64,000 nt of DNA from Aquimarina sp040786285 (GCF_040786285.1 NZ_JBFMKQ010000001.1:1674001-1738000), one strand, 5' to 3'. Shown: positions 25,621 to 35,510, counted from the stretch's first letter. Made by a program: numbers and translations. The notes: generated by a model from the sequence alone, not told the origin.

Positions 25621-27858
25621 ATGATGAGGTTTTTGATATTTCTAATCTTTTTCAATGTAGTATCACTAAACTGGGCCCAAGTTGATATCAAAGAAAAAAA
25701 ATCTTTTACGGTTGGGGTCACGACCAGTAACATTGATATCGATGGAGATTTAAGCGAATCAGTTTGGAGTACATTAACACCCGCTAAAGATTTTATACAA
25801 TACTTTCCATCAGACTCTATCCCGGCAAAGGCACAGACAGAAATTTATATGTGTACGGATCAAAAAAGCTTGTATGTAGGTATAAAATGTTACTCAACGG
25901 GTAATGATTGGATTGTTACTTCGCTACGTAGAGATTATCGAGCTGGAGGGACTGATAATATTACCTTATTGTTCGACACCTTTGATGATGGTACCAATGC
26001 AATTTATTTTGGGATAAACCCCGAAGGTGTACGTCGAGAAGGTATTATTAGTAATGGAGGGAATGATTTTAGGGATTTTTCGACCTCTTGGGATAATAAA
26101 TGGAAAGGAGAAGCAAAAAAATATGATGGATATTATACGGCTGAATTAGAAATCCCATTTAGTACGCTACGTTATCCAACACCTTCAAAAAAATGGGGGT
26201 TTTCATCGTATCGTTTTGATACGCAAACCAATGAAATTAGTACATATACAGGAACTCCACGTAATCAGATACTTTTTACATTAGCCTATCCTGCAGAGAT
26301 GATTTGGGAAGAGGAATTGACCACAAAAAGCAGTGCCGTTTCTTTAATTCCTTTTGTGTCTTCTGGTTTTAATAAAGATTTCGAAGATGAGCTCCCGGCA
26401 GATGAGTTTTTTGAGGTTGGGGGTGATGTTAAAGTAGCATTAACACCAGGACTTAACTTGGATCTAACGGTTAACCCTGATTTTTCGCAAGTAGAAGTCG
26501 ATGAGCAAATCACAAATTTGGATCGGTTTGAGATATTTTTTCCTGAGCGGAGGCAGTTTTTTTTAGAAAATGCGGATCTGTTTGGTCAATTTGGGTTTGA
26601 GAATATTAATCCTTTCTTTTCAAGAAGAATAGGGTCTGGCGAAGACGTTACTACAGAAGAATTAGTGCAAAATAGAATATATGGAGGACTTCGCTTAAGC
26701 GGAAAATTAGATCCCAATACACGAGTTGGCCTTTTAAATATGCAAACAGCATCTAGTAACGAGCAAGGTATTCCAAGTGTTAATTATGGAGTTGCGGTCG
26801 TTCAACGTAAATTATGGACACGTTCTAATATTGGTATTATTGCTGTAAACAAAGAATCGCTTCAGCTCGAAGATCTGGCTTTTGATCTGGATACATTAGA
26901 GCTCAATAGATACAACAGGATGGTAGGTGTAGATTTTAATTATGCCACCAACGATAATACCTGGTTTGGGAAGACTTTTGCTCATGGTACCTTTTCACCA
27001 GATACAGATGTAGCCATTGCACAGGGGAGTACTTTAAATTATAATACCCGTAAGTTTGGAGCACTCTGGAAACATGAATATGTAGATGAAGATTATAATG
27101 CCGAAGTGGGTTTTGTACCACGTACAGATTATTTTAGGATTAGTCCAGTAGCAGAGCTTCGATATTATCCACAAAATGATTTTTTAAATAATCACAATTT
27201 TAGGGCTGAAGCTGATGTTTTTTGGCGTCCCGGTTTTGGTAAAACCGATCATCTGTTTTCTGTAGGATGGGGCGGTGAGCTTGCAGAAAGAGCTAATTTT
27301 GAATTTAATCTTAACCATAACTATGTGTATTTGTTCGATCCTTTTGATCCTACTGGTACCGATTCTTTAGAACTGGAGCAAGATCAGGATTTCTCATATT
27401 TTAATTTTACAGGTAATTATAGAAGTGATACACGTAAGGCATTTAGTTGGAGTGTAAGTCCGTTTATAGGGGAATATTTTAATGGTTGGCGATATGGTAC
27501 CAGAGGTAGTTTTACCATTCGTTATCAACCCAAAGGTTTCTTTTCTTTAAACTACGCTGTAAACTATTTTGATTTACCACATCTCGATGGTAGTAGAGAA
27601 ACTTTTTTAATTAGCCCCCGTATCGATTATACTTTCTCTAAAAGTTTGTTTACCGCCCTTTTTGTACAGTACAATTCTCAGGATGATAATACCAATATTA
27701 ATGCCCGTATACAGTGGCGTTTTGCACCGGTGTCAGATTTAATCCTGGTGTATACCGATAATTTCTTAACTGGGGATGTAGATCCGCTGGATCGTTTTGC
27801 CTTTGATGTACGCACTCGATCCATTGTGCTTAAAATTACCTACTGGCTTAATTTGTAG
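25621..27858 (+). CDS. DUF5916-family outer-membrane protein with N-terminal CBM9-like domain
   Basis: The 745-residue protein (start at 25621 or the adjacent ATG at 25624) has a signal peptide (NWAQ, about residue 20). Residues about 30-220 form a carbohydrate-binding-family-9/DOMON-like domain (IDGDLSESVWSTLTPAKDF, YVGIKCYSTG). A family-typical PDFSQVEVDEQITNLDRFEIFFPERRQFFLEN block is followed by a long beta-barrel that ends in ITYWLNL. Such proteins are common in Bacteroidota, are often annotated as hydrolases without evidence, and probably reside in the outer membrane. Function is unknown. It stands alone between its own promoter and a terminator. Confidence 0.88.
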   Translation: MMRFLIFLIFFNVVSLNWAQVDIKEKKSFTVGVTTSNIDIDGDLSESVWSTLTPAKDFIQYFPSDSIPAKAQTEIYMCTDQKSLYVGIKCYSTGNDWIVTSLRRDYRAGGTDNITLLFDTFDDGTNAIYFGINPEGVRREGIISNGGNDFRDFSTSWDNKWKGEAKKYDGYYTAELEIPFSTLRYPTPSKKWGFSSYRFDTQTNEISTYTGTPRNQILFTLAYPAEMIWEEELTTKSSAVSLIPFVSSGFNKDFEDELPADEFFEVGGDVKVALTPGLNLDLTVNPDFSQVEVDEQITNLDRFEIFFPERRQFFLENADLFGQFGFENINPFFSRRIGSGEDVTTEELVQNRIYGGLRLSGKLDPNTRVGLLNMQTASSNEQGIPSVNYGVAVVQRKLWTRSNIGIIAVNKESLQLEDLAFDLDTLELNRYNRMVGVDFNYATNDNTWFGKTFAHGTFSPDTDVAIAQGSTLNYNTRKFGALWKHEYVDEDYNAEVGFVPRTDYFRISPVAELRYYPQNDFLNNHNFRAEADVFWRPGFGKTDHLFSVGWGGELAERANFEFNLNHNYVYLFDPFDPTGTDSLELEQDQDFSYFNFTGNYRSDTRKAFSWSVSPFIGEYFNGWRYGTRGSFTIRYQPKGFFSLNYAVNYFDLPHLDGSRETFLISPRIDYTFSKSLFTALFVQYNSQDDNTNINARIQWRFAPVSDLILVYTDNFLTGDVDPLDRFAFDVRTRSIVLKITYWLNL

Positions 27859-27859
27859 C

Positions 27860-27901
27860 CTGTATTTTTTGTTGGTATTCAATATCCAACAAAAAATACA
27901 G
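27860..27901. terminator. Bidirectional terminator between DUF5916 gene and RiPP precursor gene
   Basis: CTGTATTTTTTGTTGG (27860-27875) pairs perfectly with 27886-27901 around a 10-base loop. The A and T-runs inside the stem serve both convergent genes. Confidence 0.8.
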
Positions 27902-27991
27902 CCAATATTGTCTAATTTTTGGGAGATGTTTTTTACAGACGTTACTTTTATCTAAACATATATACTAGTGAACTAGTGTACTTTTTTGAAA

Positions 27992-28177
27992 TTAATTACC
28001 ATCTACTTCAAAATCACAACGATCACTAATAGTTCCACTCATATTACTACATTCGTCGCACTTGTCTTCATCTAATTTTAATCCTTTTCCTCCTTTAATT
28101 TCATTTTTGGATGAATTATCAAGTTTAGTTACTTTTATTTTTTGTAAACTGAGTTTTGCTTTATTTTCTTTTTTCAT
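27992..28177 (-). CDS. RiPP precursor peptide with lanthipeptide-type leader (orphan)
   Basis: The 61-residue peptide has a Lys-rich, non-secretory N-terminal leader with hydrophobic spacing LSLQKIKVTKL and a Gly-Gly motif (EIKGGKG, about residues 27-33). This is the layout of Bacteroidota class I lanthipeptide-like precursors (basic start, L/I-K-V-x-K-L, then GG). The core after GG has three Cys (KCDECS, RCD) and several Ser/Thr, the residues needed for thioether rings or disulfides. No LanB/LanC/LanM, radical-SAM enzyme or peptidase-containing transporter is encoded in the window, so modification and export would have to come from elsewhere. The gene lies directly downstream of a TPR-AraC regulator on the same strand. 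Confidence 0.7.
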   Translation of the reverse strand: MKKENKAKLSLQKIKVTKLDNSSKNEIKGGKGLKLDEDKCDECSNMSGTISDRCDFEVDGN

Positions 28178-28260
28178 GATATCAATGCATTGAATTATTT
28201 AATGAGGATAAAGGTAATTACAAATTCTACAAATTACCATACAATTACTTACACTCTGGT

Positions 28261-28274
28261 TAAAATTTATAAAT
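28261..28274. promoter_or_regulatory. Third copy of the 14-bp operator-like motif, upstream of the precursor gene
   Basis: TAAAATTTATAAAT at 28261-28274 is identical to 30185-30198. It lies 84 bases upstream of the precursor start on the minus strand, in a reasonable activator position. It contains the palindrome ATTTATAAAT, so it can be read on either strand. Confidence 0.45.
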
Positions 28275-28311
28275 ACGTACTATGCTGTCTGCATCAAATA
28301 TGAGTCTTAAA

Positions 28312-30027
28312 CTATTGATTTTTAATTCTTCTAACATATTCAGCGGGTTTGCATTTTTTTTTCTTTAAAAAAGCTTTGGCAAAGGATTGTATGTTGTTAA
28401 ACCCTACTTCTTTAGCTATCGATTTAATAGAATACTGCCTAAATTGTTTATCATTTTCTATTTGTTTTACACAATAGTCAATTCGTAAATCATTAATATA
28501 ATTTGTAAAATTCTTTTGCTTATTTATATTAATAACTTTGGATAGATAAGAAGAATTTGTCTTCAAATTTTTAGAAACCATAGACAGAGTCAGGTTGTTT
28601 TTTAAATACCCATGATTGCTTTCGAAATCTTTTAGTTTTTCTAAAATCTCTTGTTTTAATTCAGGTGCCAAATCGATATTCGATGTGGGTGTAACTTTCT
28701 TTGTATTAAGAGCTTCTATATGCTCTAGCTGCTGGTCTAATATTTTTTTAAATTTACTCTTCCTTTTTTTATAATAATAGAAGTACAACAAACTAATCAA
28801 TATAATAATGAGTCCTCCAAAAAATAAGAGTCTATAGTTAAATTTTCTATTTTCAGATACAATACTATCAATCAATTGGTTCTTATCTTTAATCAATTTA
28901 GGAGTATCATATTTTTTGTAAATACGACTATTTAACTTATTGTATTTTATATTGTATATACTGTCTAATCGTATCAATTTTTCCATTATTTTTAACTGAT
29001 TTTCCTGATCTTTATTTTTTTTATAATGATCAATCAATAAAGTAAAAACTTCGCGGGTTTCTAGAATATGATTTGACTTACTTATCGCAGAATCCACTTT
29101 TCTCAAGTATCTGATAGCATCTTCTTCTTTTCCTATCTTCAGAAGTGTTTTAGCCAGATATAGATAGGTAATTCGAACATTTGGATCATTGATGTCTTCT
29201 TTTAATAATACTAAGGTTTTTTTTAAGCTATCCGTAGCAATGTAATACTCTTTCCTATAATAGCTATTAATACCATAAGCAGATAGTAAATCTGGGTAAT
29301 AATAGGTGTTCACTCCCGATAAACTAGATTTAATTCCTTTTTTTAAATAAAAATGGGCCGAATCATAAAATTTAAGCCGATTGTAACTATCAGATAATTT
29401 AAAAAGTGTACCAATATAATGCTGACGAAATTTTTTATTGGTATCCTGTTTTATTAAATACTTAAAGTTTTCTTTATATGTTACCAATGCTTCACGATCT
29501 TTCCCTAATACTGTTTTTAGTAGGGCAATATTATGTTTTGAAGCAATGATATACCCTTGATTATGATTAGCTTCGGCATGTTTTTTTGAAAGTAAATACG
29601 ATTCTAGTGCGTCACTATATTGTTCCATTCCATATAAAACATTTCCTTTCAAAAGATACCCTTTGGCGGGATATAGAATATCTTTTATCTCTTTAGTAAC
29701 CTCAATAATCGAATCTGTATACTTTAAGGCTATCTTCGAATTTTTTCTTGTCATTTTATAAAACATCACATATCCATTAGCAATCTGGATAGTGTTATTC
29801 TGATTTTTAGCCTTAAAAAGGTAAGTGTGGGCTACTTTATTTACAAAAATAGAATCCTGTTGGTTTTTTTTGAATAGAACATCCAATTCTTCGAAGGTCA
29901 TATCTCTTAGTGAGTCTGATTGCATTGAATTAACCTCTTTTTTCACCTCTATATCTAACTCTCCAGCCGTTAGAGAGGTGATACTAAGAATCAATAAAGT
30001 GATAAGATAAATGACCTTTATATACAT
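28312..30027 (-). CDS. TPR-containing membrane regulator with C-terminal AraC HTH
   Basis: The 571-residue protein has a signal peptide (cleaved near TAGE, about 22), helical TPR-like repeats over about residues 45-360 (for example LKGNVLYGMEQYSDALESYLLSK), one membrane helix at about 395-415 (LLFFGGLIIILISLLYFYYY), and a cytoplasmic tail ending in an AraC-type double helix-turn-helix (about 460-571: LSMVSKNLKTNSSYLSKVIN and IKSIAKEVGFNNIQSFAKAF). A periplasmic TPR region would sense a signal and the tail would bind DNA at the membrane. Neighbours are a RiPP precursor downstream and a divergent lipoprotein gene upstream, both with the same operator-like motif. Confidence 0.88.
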   Translation of the reverse strand: MYIKVIYLITLLILSITSLTAGELDIEVKKEVNSMQSDSLRDMTFEELDVLFKKNQQDSIFVNKVAHTYLFKAKNQNNTIQIANGYVMFYKMTRKNSKIALKYTDSIIEVTKEIKDILYPAKGYLLKGNVLYGMEQYSDALESYLLSKKHAEANHNQGYIIASKHNIALLKTVLGKDREALVTYKENFKYLIKQDTNKKFRQHYIGTLFKLSDSYNRLKFYDSAHFYLKKGIKSSLSGVNTYYYPDLLSAYGINSYYRKEYYIATDSLKKTLVLLKEDINDPNVRITYLYLAKTLLKIGKEEDAIRYLRKVDSAISKSNHILETREVFTLLIDHYKKNKDQENQLKIMEKLIRLDSIYNIKYNKLNSRIYKKYDTPKLIKDKNQLIDSIVSENRKFNYRLLFFGGLIIILISLLYFYYYKKRKSKFKKILDQQLEHIEALNTKKVTPTSNIDLAPELKQEILEKLKDFESNHGYLKNNLTLSMVSKNLKTNSSYLSKVININKQKNFTNYINDLRIDYCVKQIENDKQFRQYSIKSIAKEVGFNNIQSFAKAFLKKKKCKPAEYVRRIKNQ

Positions 30028-30161
30028 TCAAATGTAGAATCAAAATTAAATACTTGGCAATATAATGGATAACAAATAAGATTTCGGTATTAAAAAAATA
30101 TTTCAAAGAAGATAATTTTTAATCTGTTCATTTTGAGAAAATTGTATTTAAAAAGTAGTGC

Positions 30162-30198
30162 GTAAAATTTATGAATTGATAAGGTAAAATTTATAAAT
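30162..30198 (+). promoter_or_regulatory. Candidate AraC-type operator: 15-bp direct repeats, 22-bp period
   Basis: GTAAAATTTATGAAT (30162-30176) and GTAAAATTTATAAAT (30184-30198) match at 14 of 15 bases and are spaced 22 bases apart, two helical turns, as expected for a tandem AraC-type binding site. They sit immediately upstream of the promoter at 30214 for the lipoprotein gene and between it and the divergent TPR-AraC gene. Confidence 0.6.
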
Positions 30199-30213
30199 GC
30201 TTACTACATCTAA

Positions 30214-30245
30214 TTGTAAAAAAGCAGGTTGCCTTGCTATATTTA
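30214..30245 (+). promoter_or_regulatory. Probable promoter of the repeat lipoprotein gene
   Basis: TTG at 30214-30216 and TATATTTA at 30238-30245 (one mismatch from TAnnTTTG) are 21 bases apart. The imperfect -7 box and a slightly long spacer fit a promoter that needs an activator; the operator-like repeats end 15 bases upstream. Confidence 0.5.
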
Positions 30246-30342
30246 CTTCGGTAAAAACAAATAGTAAACAAACAAAGTTAATAGGGAAAATAAGCCGAAC
30301 AGATACCTTTAAAATAATAGTAGGCAAAACAAAAATTAAAAA

Positions 30343-31437
30343 ATGAATAGAATTATATTAGTATTGAGCGCTTTAGTATTGAGCTTACTTTTTTCATGTA
30401 CAACAGACTCAGTAGAAGACGAAACTTCTTATGAAGAGGTTAACTTGAAAAGGAGGAAACCTGTAATCATATTAGATAGCATTTCACCGGCAACCATCGT
30501 GTATGCAACTGGATCTGAAAGAATCTGGTCTATCAATCCTTTTCAGAAAAGGGTAGCTACAGTTTGGGTTAATGGTGTTGCCACAGGTTTAACCGATGGT
30601 ACTCAAGAAGCATATGGACATTCAATAGTTGTTGATCAATCGAATGATATTTATGTAGCAGGTTTTGAAAGTAATGGGTCAAAAAAGGTAGCGAAAATTT
30701 GGCAAAATGGTGTAGCAACCTCACTGACAAATGGTACTAATCATGGCTCAGCTAACTCAGTATTTATCGACAATAATGATGTTTACATCGGGGGGAGTGA
30801 TGGAAATAACGGGAAAATATGGAAGAATAACATTGAATTGTATAGTATGCCGTCTAGCAATCCCGGGGCTGTAATATATATTACTTCTATTCATGTTTAC
30901 AATTCAGACATATATGCTTGCGGTTTTGAAAGTTCAACTTCGGGAACAAGCTATAAAGCATGGAAAAATGGTCTAGCATTACTTAACGTAGGAGGTAATA
31001 TTAATAATACCAGGGCAAATTCAATTTTTGTGAATTCTACAGGAATATACGTAGCAGGAAGATCTGGCCAAAAAGCAGTAGTTTGGAAAAATGGAACTCC
31101 TACCTATTTATCTAATGGATCATATCAGGCATCTGCAGAATCTGTTTATGTACGAAATTCTGACGTTTATGTAGCTGGTTACGACTATACAGGATCAGGT
31201 AGACTAGCCAAACAATGGCTTAACGGTACTGCAACTAACTTAACAAGTGATGTAAACGGTAATGCTTTTGCCACTTCTATATATGTCAAATATCCATTTG
31301 TTTACGTAGGAGGAACACAAAGAAACCCAAGCTATAGCAATGTTCCTAATGTGGCAAAAGTATGGATTAATACAAATTCCGCTTCATGGTCAACAGAAAA
31401 TTATGAGCATCATATTAGCTCTGTTTATGCGAAATAA
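30343..31437 (+). CDS. Lipoprotein with propeller-like repeats
   Basis: The 364-residue protein has a lipoprotein signal ending at Cys19 (LLFSCTTD). The mature part contains about six repeats of 45-55 residues with the pattern (K/V)-x-W-x-NG-x-x-x-x-L-x-x-G ... A-x-S-(I/V)-x-V-x-x-x-D-(V/I)-Y-(V/A)-(A/G)-G, for example VWVNGVATGLTDGTQ followed by DIYVAGFE. Such W-NG/DVYVAG repeats suggest a beta-propeller on the cell surface or in the periplasm. No catalytic motif is visible. It is divergent from the TPR-AraC regulator and has candidate binding sites for it at its promoter. Confidence 0.75.
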   Translation: MNRIILVLSALVLSLLFSCTTDSVEDETSYEEVNLKRRKPVIILDSISPATIVYATGSERIWSINPFQKRVATVWVNGVATGLTDGTQEAYGHSIVVDQSNDIYVAGFESNGSKKVAKIWQNGVATSLTNGTNHGSANSVFIDNNDVYIGGSDGNNGKIWKNNIELYSMPSSNPGAVIYITSIHVYNSDIYACGFESSTSGTSYKAWKNGLALLNVGGNINNTRANSIFVNSTGIYVAGRSGQKAVVWKNGTPTYLSNGSYQASAESVYVRNSDVYVAGYDYTGSGRLAKQWLNGTATNLTSDVNGNAFATSIYVKYPFVYVGGTQRNPSYSNVPNVAKVWINTNSASWSTENYEHHISSVYAK

Positions 31438-31512
31438 CAAAACTCATTGCTATCCTAATTTCTTGTGCTAGCACTCATCTGTGAGGATTATCGTCTAAGA
31501 ATAAGATAGTAT

Positions 31513-31560
31513 AAAAACCAAAGCTGTATTGCGATTAGGCAATACAGCTTTGGTTTTTTT
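31513..31560. terminator. Bidirectional intrinsic terminator
   Basis: AAAAACCAAAGCTGTATTGC (31513-31532) pairs perfectly over 20 bases with 31539-31558 around a 6-base loop, with T-run to 31560. It serves the lipoprotein gene and possibly the convergent response-regulator gene. Confidence 0.9.
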
Positions 31561-31621
31561 GAACGAAACAAAAATTTTGTTGACTTCAATTTAGGATATC
31601 TCGTTATTTTTGAAATCACGG

Positions 31622-32371
31622 TTACCTATGAAGTCGATCTAAAATCTCCATGACTTCGTTCTTTTTTCGTACAGACACAGGTATGTTCTCTCCATTTTTC
31701 AGCATTAGATATCCGCCATCAGTTTTGATAAATGCACTGATACATTGTAGGTTGACCAGATGACTTTGGTGTACCCTCAAAAACTGATAGTTCTTCAGCA
31801 TATCAGCAAAGTATTTTAGAGTTTTGGTTACAAATATTTTTTGACCATCCTGCAGGTAAAAAATCGTATTATTACTATCAGATTCACAACGTATAATATC
31901 ATCTAATCCCACAATAATAATTTTATCGAGTGTATGCAACGATATTTTATCAGGTTTTTGTTCGGGAGCAGACAAGGTGTCTTTTAGAATGTTTAATCGC
32001 TCTTTATTAGGCTGAATTTGCTCTTTAGCTTTGGCAATCGCTTGTGCCAATTCATCATTTGAATATGGTTTTAGTACATAGTCGATAGCCGCAAATTTAA
32101 AAGCCCGTATGGCATACTCATCACTTGCCGTTACAAAAATGATTTTTGATTTTAATTCCGGAAATATCTCTAATACGTCAAAACCAGTTCCATCTCCCAG
32201 CATAATATCCAGAAATAAAATATCGGGTTCTGTATTACGTAATGATTTTGCAGCCTCTACTACACTTTGTGCAGTATCAACGATTTTTATTTCGGGATGA
32301 TTGGCCTCAAGATCACTCTTTAAAAGCTGAAGTGCATCTGGCATATCTTCTACAATAATAGCTGTAAGCAT
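31622..32371 (-). CDS. LytTR-family response regulator
   Basis: The 249-residue protein has a receiver domain with acidic residues E8-D9, phospho-acceptor Asp55 (FLDIML) and Lys in VLKPYSND, and a C-terminal LytTR domain (about 150-247) with FLRVHQSHLVNLQCI. It lies 9 bases after a Reg_prop histidine kinase gene and forms its partner. It resembles the regulator at 11358 in length and layout but differs clearly in sequence, so the two systems are separate. Confidence 0.93.
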   Translation of the reverse strand: MLTAIIVEDMPDALQLLKSDLEANHPEIKIVDTAQSVVEAAKSLRNTEPDILFLDIMLGDGTGFDVLEIFPELKSKIIFVTASDEYAIRAFKFAAIDYVLKPYSNDELAQAIAKAKEQIQPNKERLNILKDTLSAPEQKPDKISLHTLDKIIIVGLDDIIRCESDSNNTIFYLQDGQKIFVTKTLKYFADMLKNYQFLRVHQSHLVNLQCISAFIKTDGGYLMLKNGENIPVSVRKKNEVMEILDRLHR

Positions 32372-32380
32372 AAATAGTGT

Positions 32381-35300
32381 TTAATAATCGGTTTCTAATG
32401 GTATTTTAAATGCTATCTGGGTCCCGGCAACAGTATTGCCGTTAGTTTTGATCTCTTCTATACTTAGGGAGTTTTTTCCCGAAATAGATTCTAATCGTTC
32501 TCTGGTTACGGTAAGTGCCATAGATTGATGATCTGTTTTGGTTTTGGCTTTCTGAGATTGAAAAATACCTTGACCATTATCTAAAACAGTGCAATGTAAA
32601 AAATCTTCAGTGGTATGAAACTGAACCTTTAGCTCACCATCTCTACTCCCTTTTAAAATTCCATGTCTAACCGCGTTTTCTACAAAAGGCTGAATTAACA
32701 TCGGCGGAATTAGTATTTCTTCGGGATCAAAATCCGTATCTATAGAAATAGAATAGGTAAACGGTTTGCTGGCCATTAATTGTTCTATTTCTATATAATG
32801 TTTTAGAGTTTGTATTTCTTGATCTAATGTGATGTAATCTTTTCTAGAATTGTATAATGTTTCTCTTAGTAAGGTAGCAAAAGTATTGATCGTATTATTC
32901 ATACGCTGTGGGTTACTAGTTCCCATGGCTTTAATTCCGTTAAGGGCATTAAAGATAAAATGAGGATTCATTTGTAAACGTAATGCTTTTTGCTCTAATG
33001 AAAGAAGGTGGTTTTGCATTTCAAGACGTTCTCGTTCTTCCTTGTTTTTTCGCTTAACCCTTCGAATATACGATATTCCATATCCTCCCATAACTAACAA
33101 GATTACACCTAATACGGCCAATTGAAACCAGGCTTTCTCGTATATGGGACTATCGATAAAAAAATTAAAAGTAATAGGGTCACTTTCTTCCCATCTATAA
33201 TTTCTGGACTGTGCATAGAATATATGTGATCCATAGGCTAAACCGGCAAGGTTTTGTTTGTTGTCTGATGACCAGGGACTCCATTCAGAATTATTTAACT
33301 TAATTCGATATTGAATATCATTGGGGTGATCAAGATCAATGGTTTTGTATCTAAAAGATAGTTCGGTCTGATTTGGTTTTAGTTTTAAAACATTACTGCT
33401 ATTTGTCCAGGTATTTAAATTGATCGAATCTACACTGCGATACGCTACTTCTATGTTTTCAAAGTATAATCTGGGTTTAACCGTTTCTTTTGTTATTTCG
33501 CTGGGCTGGTATTTTGTTAATCCATAGATGGCTCCAAACCATAGATTACTCTCTTCATCTTTAGTGACAGAGTTAAGACAAGTTTCGATCCCTAAAAAAC
33601 CATCATTACGACCAAAATGAAAGACATCTACAATATCATTAAATTGGTTTAGCTCTATTTTATCTACTCCTCTTTCGCTGCCCACCCATAAGTTGTTTTG
33701 ATCATCAAATATCATTTGATAAATATTATCAGAATACGGTCTTTTTCTTCCTTTCAGTTTTTTAAATGAGAGGTTGCCATCTAGACTTGACCACCATATC
33801 CCTTTTCCTGCCGTACCAATAAATAGTATGTTTTTATGAAAAAGTAGTGTGCTTATTGCTGTTTTTTGATTTAGAACATTATCAAGATGAGTAACGCGAT
33901 TCTTCTTGATGTATCCTAAATGACCATTTTGAGTGGCATACCACATTTTACCCAAAGAATCTTGTAGCATGTAACTTATTTGCAAATCTTTAATGCCATT
34001 TCTTCTTTCAAAATTCTTTAACCCTAATAATCGTTTTTTTTCTGGATCATATTTAAAGCGTGCAATACCCGTAGAGTATGATGCCGCCCATATCGTAGTA
34101 TTATCCACATGAATAGTTCTAATCCAATCAGATGGTAATCCTTTGTCTGTATCTATAATATGATTTTTGATCACAGTGTTGACAATGGTATCAATTTTTA
34201 TGATTGTGTCCTTTTTTACAGGGTGCACATAGCTGCTATCGATTACGATACTGTCGACTTTTTTGATCTGTTTAAAAAGAATTCCTTTACCATCTGTGCC
34301 TGCCCATATATTTCCTGATGCATCACTAGTAATACTTTTGATTTTTACTTCAGATAAACGTTCTTCTTGAGGAATATGATGAATACCCGCAGAATCTATT
34401 TTTATAAGACCTGCCTCAGAATTAGAAGCCCATATGCCTTCTTTTGCCGTATGTATTGCATATACACGATTACCTTTTAAGCCGGTATTTTGATCATAAT
34501 GGATGAAATTATTTTCAAAATACTTATAAAACCCTCCTCCAGAGGTAGTAATCCAAATGTTAGATTGACGGTCTAATATACTTTTTCTGATATGAGAAAC
34601 CGCTAAACCATTTTTACGGGTAATTTTCTTTTTTTGAGTATGTTTATTAGCATCAATAATGGTTATACCTTCATTGTTAGTGGCAAACCACAGCTCATTA
34701 TCTTTGTGTACAGAGATGTTATTTACCCTAAGTGGTCTCGAGATCCAACGATTTCCATAACTTTTGGCATTGGTATTTATGACTAAAATACCTTGATTAA
34801 AGGCAGCAGCAAAGATTTTATTTTTATAATAGATGGCAGCTGTAAAATTATGTGCACTATGCCTTTCTATAATACTGGCTCCTTTTCTAATATGGTTTAG
34901 TTTCCAGAGGCCTTTATTGGTTGCTATCCAGAACAATCTGCCATCGAAAACAATATCATTAATAATACTAGTATTAATTTTAGTATTAAGGTTTATCTTA
35001 ACTAAACCTATTTTTTTTTGGTATTCGTAGATGCCGATGTTTGTAGCCAAATACGTTTTATCTTTTATTCTAAAGATTCTATTAATCCTGGGGCCATCTA
35101 GATTGGTAAATTTGTTTTTTGTTTTAATACTCAGCCCGCTTTTTGTGCCAATAAAAAGGCTGTCATTTACAAAAGCAAGTGCATGAATATAATTAGATTG
35201 TAACCCATCACTTTCGTTCCAGATTTTAAATTCATCACCATTAAATCGGCAAAGACCTCCACCTTGTGTACCTAACCATAAATATCCAATTTCATCTTGT

Positions 35301-35440
35301 ACAATATCGTAAACTTGAGATTGCGGCAACCCATCTTCGAGAGTGTAGGCTCTAAGTTGATTATTTTGCGCACATAATGAACTGATAGGGTTCCATATCA
35401 GGAAAGGGAGAATAAAATATAAAAACCGATATAAGTTCAT
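32381..35440 (-). CDS. Reg_prop/Y_Y_Y sensor histidine kinase of the LytS type
   Basis: I use the ATG at 35440, which begins a normal signal peptide (MNLYRFLYF to CAQN). An ATG at 35464 would add 8 residues. The product of about 1019 residues has a large periplasmic double propeller made of Reg_prop repeats (YTLEDGLPQSQVYDIVQDE, IGYLWLGTQGGGLCRF and many IW-A/V-G-T motifs), a Y_Y_Y domain near 690-755, a membrane helix near 770-790, and a LytS-type kinase with MNPHFIFNALNGIK (His about 827) and PPMLIQPFVENAVRHG. It should sense a ligand outside the cell and phosphorylate the LytTR regulator encoded 9 bases downstream. There is no fused regulator as in hybrid two-component systems. Confidence 0.92.
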   Translation of the reverse strand: MNLYRFLYFILPFLIWNPISSLCAQNNQLRAYTLEDGLPQSQVYDIVQDEIGYLWLGTQGGGLCRFNGDEFKIWNESDGLQSNYIHALAFVNDSLFIGTKSGLSIKTKNKFTNLDGPRINRIFRIKDKTYLATNIGIYEYQKKIGLVKINLNTKINTSIINDIVFDGRLFWIATNKGLWKLNHIRKGASIIERHSAHNFTAAIYYKNKIFAAAFNQGILVINTNAKSYGNRWISRPLRVNNISVHKDNELWFATNNEGITIIDANKHTQKKKITRKNGLAVSHIRKSILDRQSNIWITTSGGGFYKYFENNFIHYDQNTGLKGNRVYAIHTAKEGIWASNSEAGLIKIDSAGIHHIPQEERLSEVKIKSITSDASGNIWAGTDGKGILFKQIKKVDSIVIDSSYVHPVKKDTIIKIDTIVNTVIKNHIIDTDKGLPSDWIRTIHVDNTTIWAASYSTGIARFKYDPEKKRLLGLKNFERRNGIKDLQISYMLQDSLGKMWYATQNGHLGYIKKNRVTHLDNVLNQKTAISTLLFHKNILFIGTAGKGIWWSSLDGNLSFKKLKGRKRPYSDNIYQMIFDDQNNLWVGSERGVDKIELNQFNDIVDVFHFGRNDGFLGIETCLNSVTKDEESNLWFGAIYGLTKYQPSEITKETVKPRLYFENIEVAYRSVDSINLNTWTNSSNVLKLKPNQTELSFRYKTIDLDHPNDIQYRIKLNNSEWSPWSSDNKQNLAGLAYGSHIFYAQSRNYRWEESDPITFNFFIDSPIYEKAWFQLAVLGVILLVMGGYGISYIRRVKRKNKEERERLEMQNHLLSLEQKALRLQMNPHFIFNALNGIKAMGTSNPQRMNNTINTFATLLRETLYNSRKDYITLDQEIQTLKHYIEIEQLMASKPFTYSISIDTDFDPEEILIPPMLIQPFVENAVRHGILKGSRDGELKVQFHTTEDFLHCTVLDNGQGIFQSQKAKTKTDHQSMALTVTRERLESISGKNSLSIEEIKTNGNTVAGTQIAFKIPLETDY

Positions 35441-35510
35441 AGAAAGCTTTGAGGTTGAGAACAAATATAATCAAACTGTTTTTTTGATTTTGATGTATCT
35501 GTACTTATTT

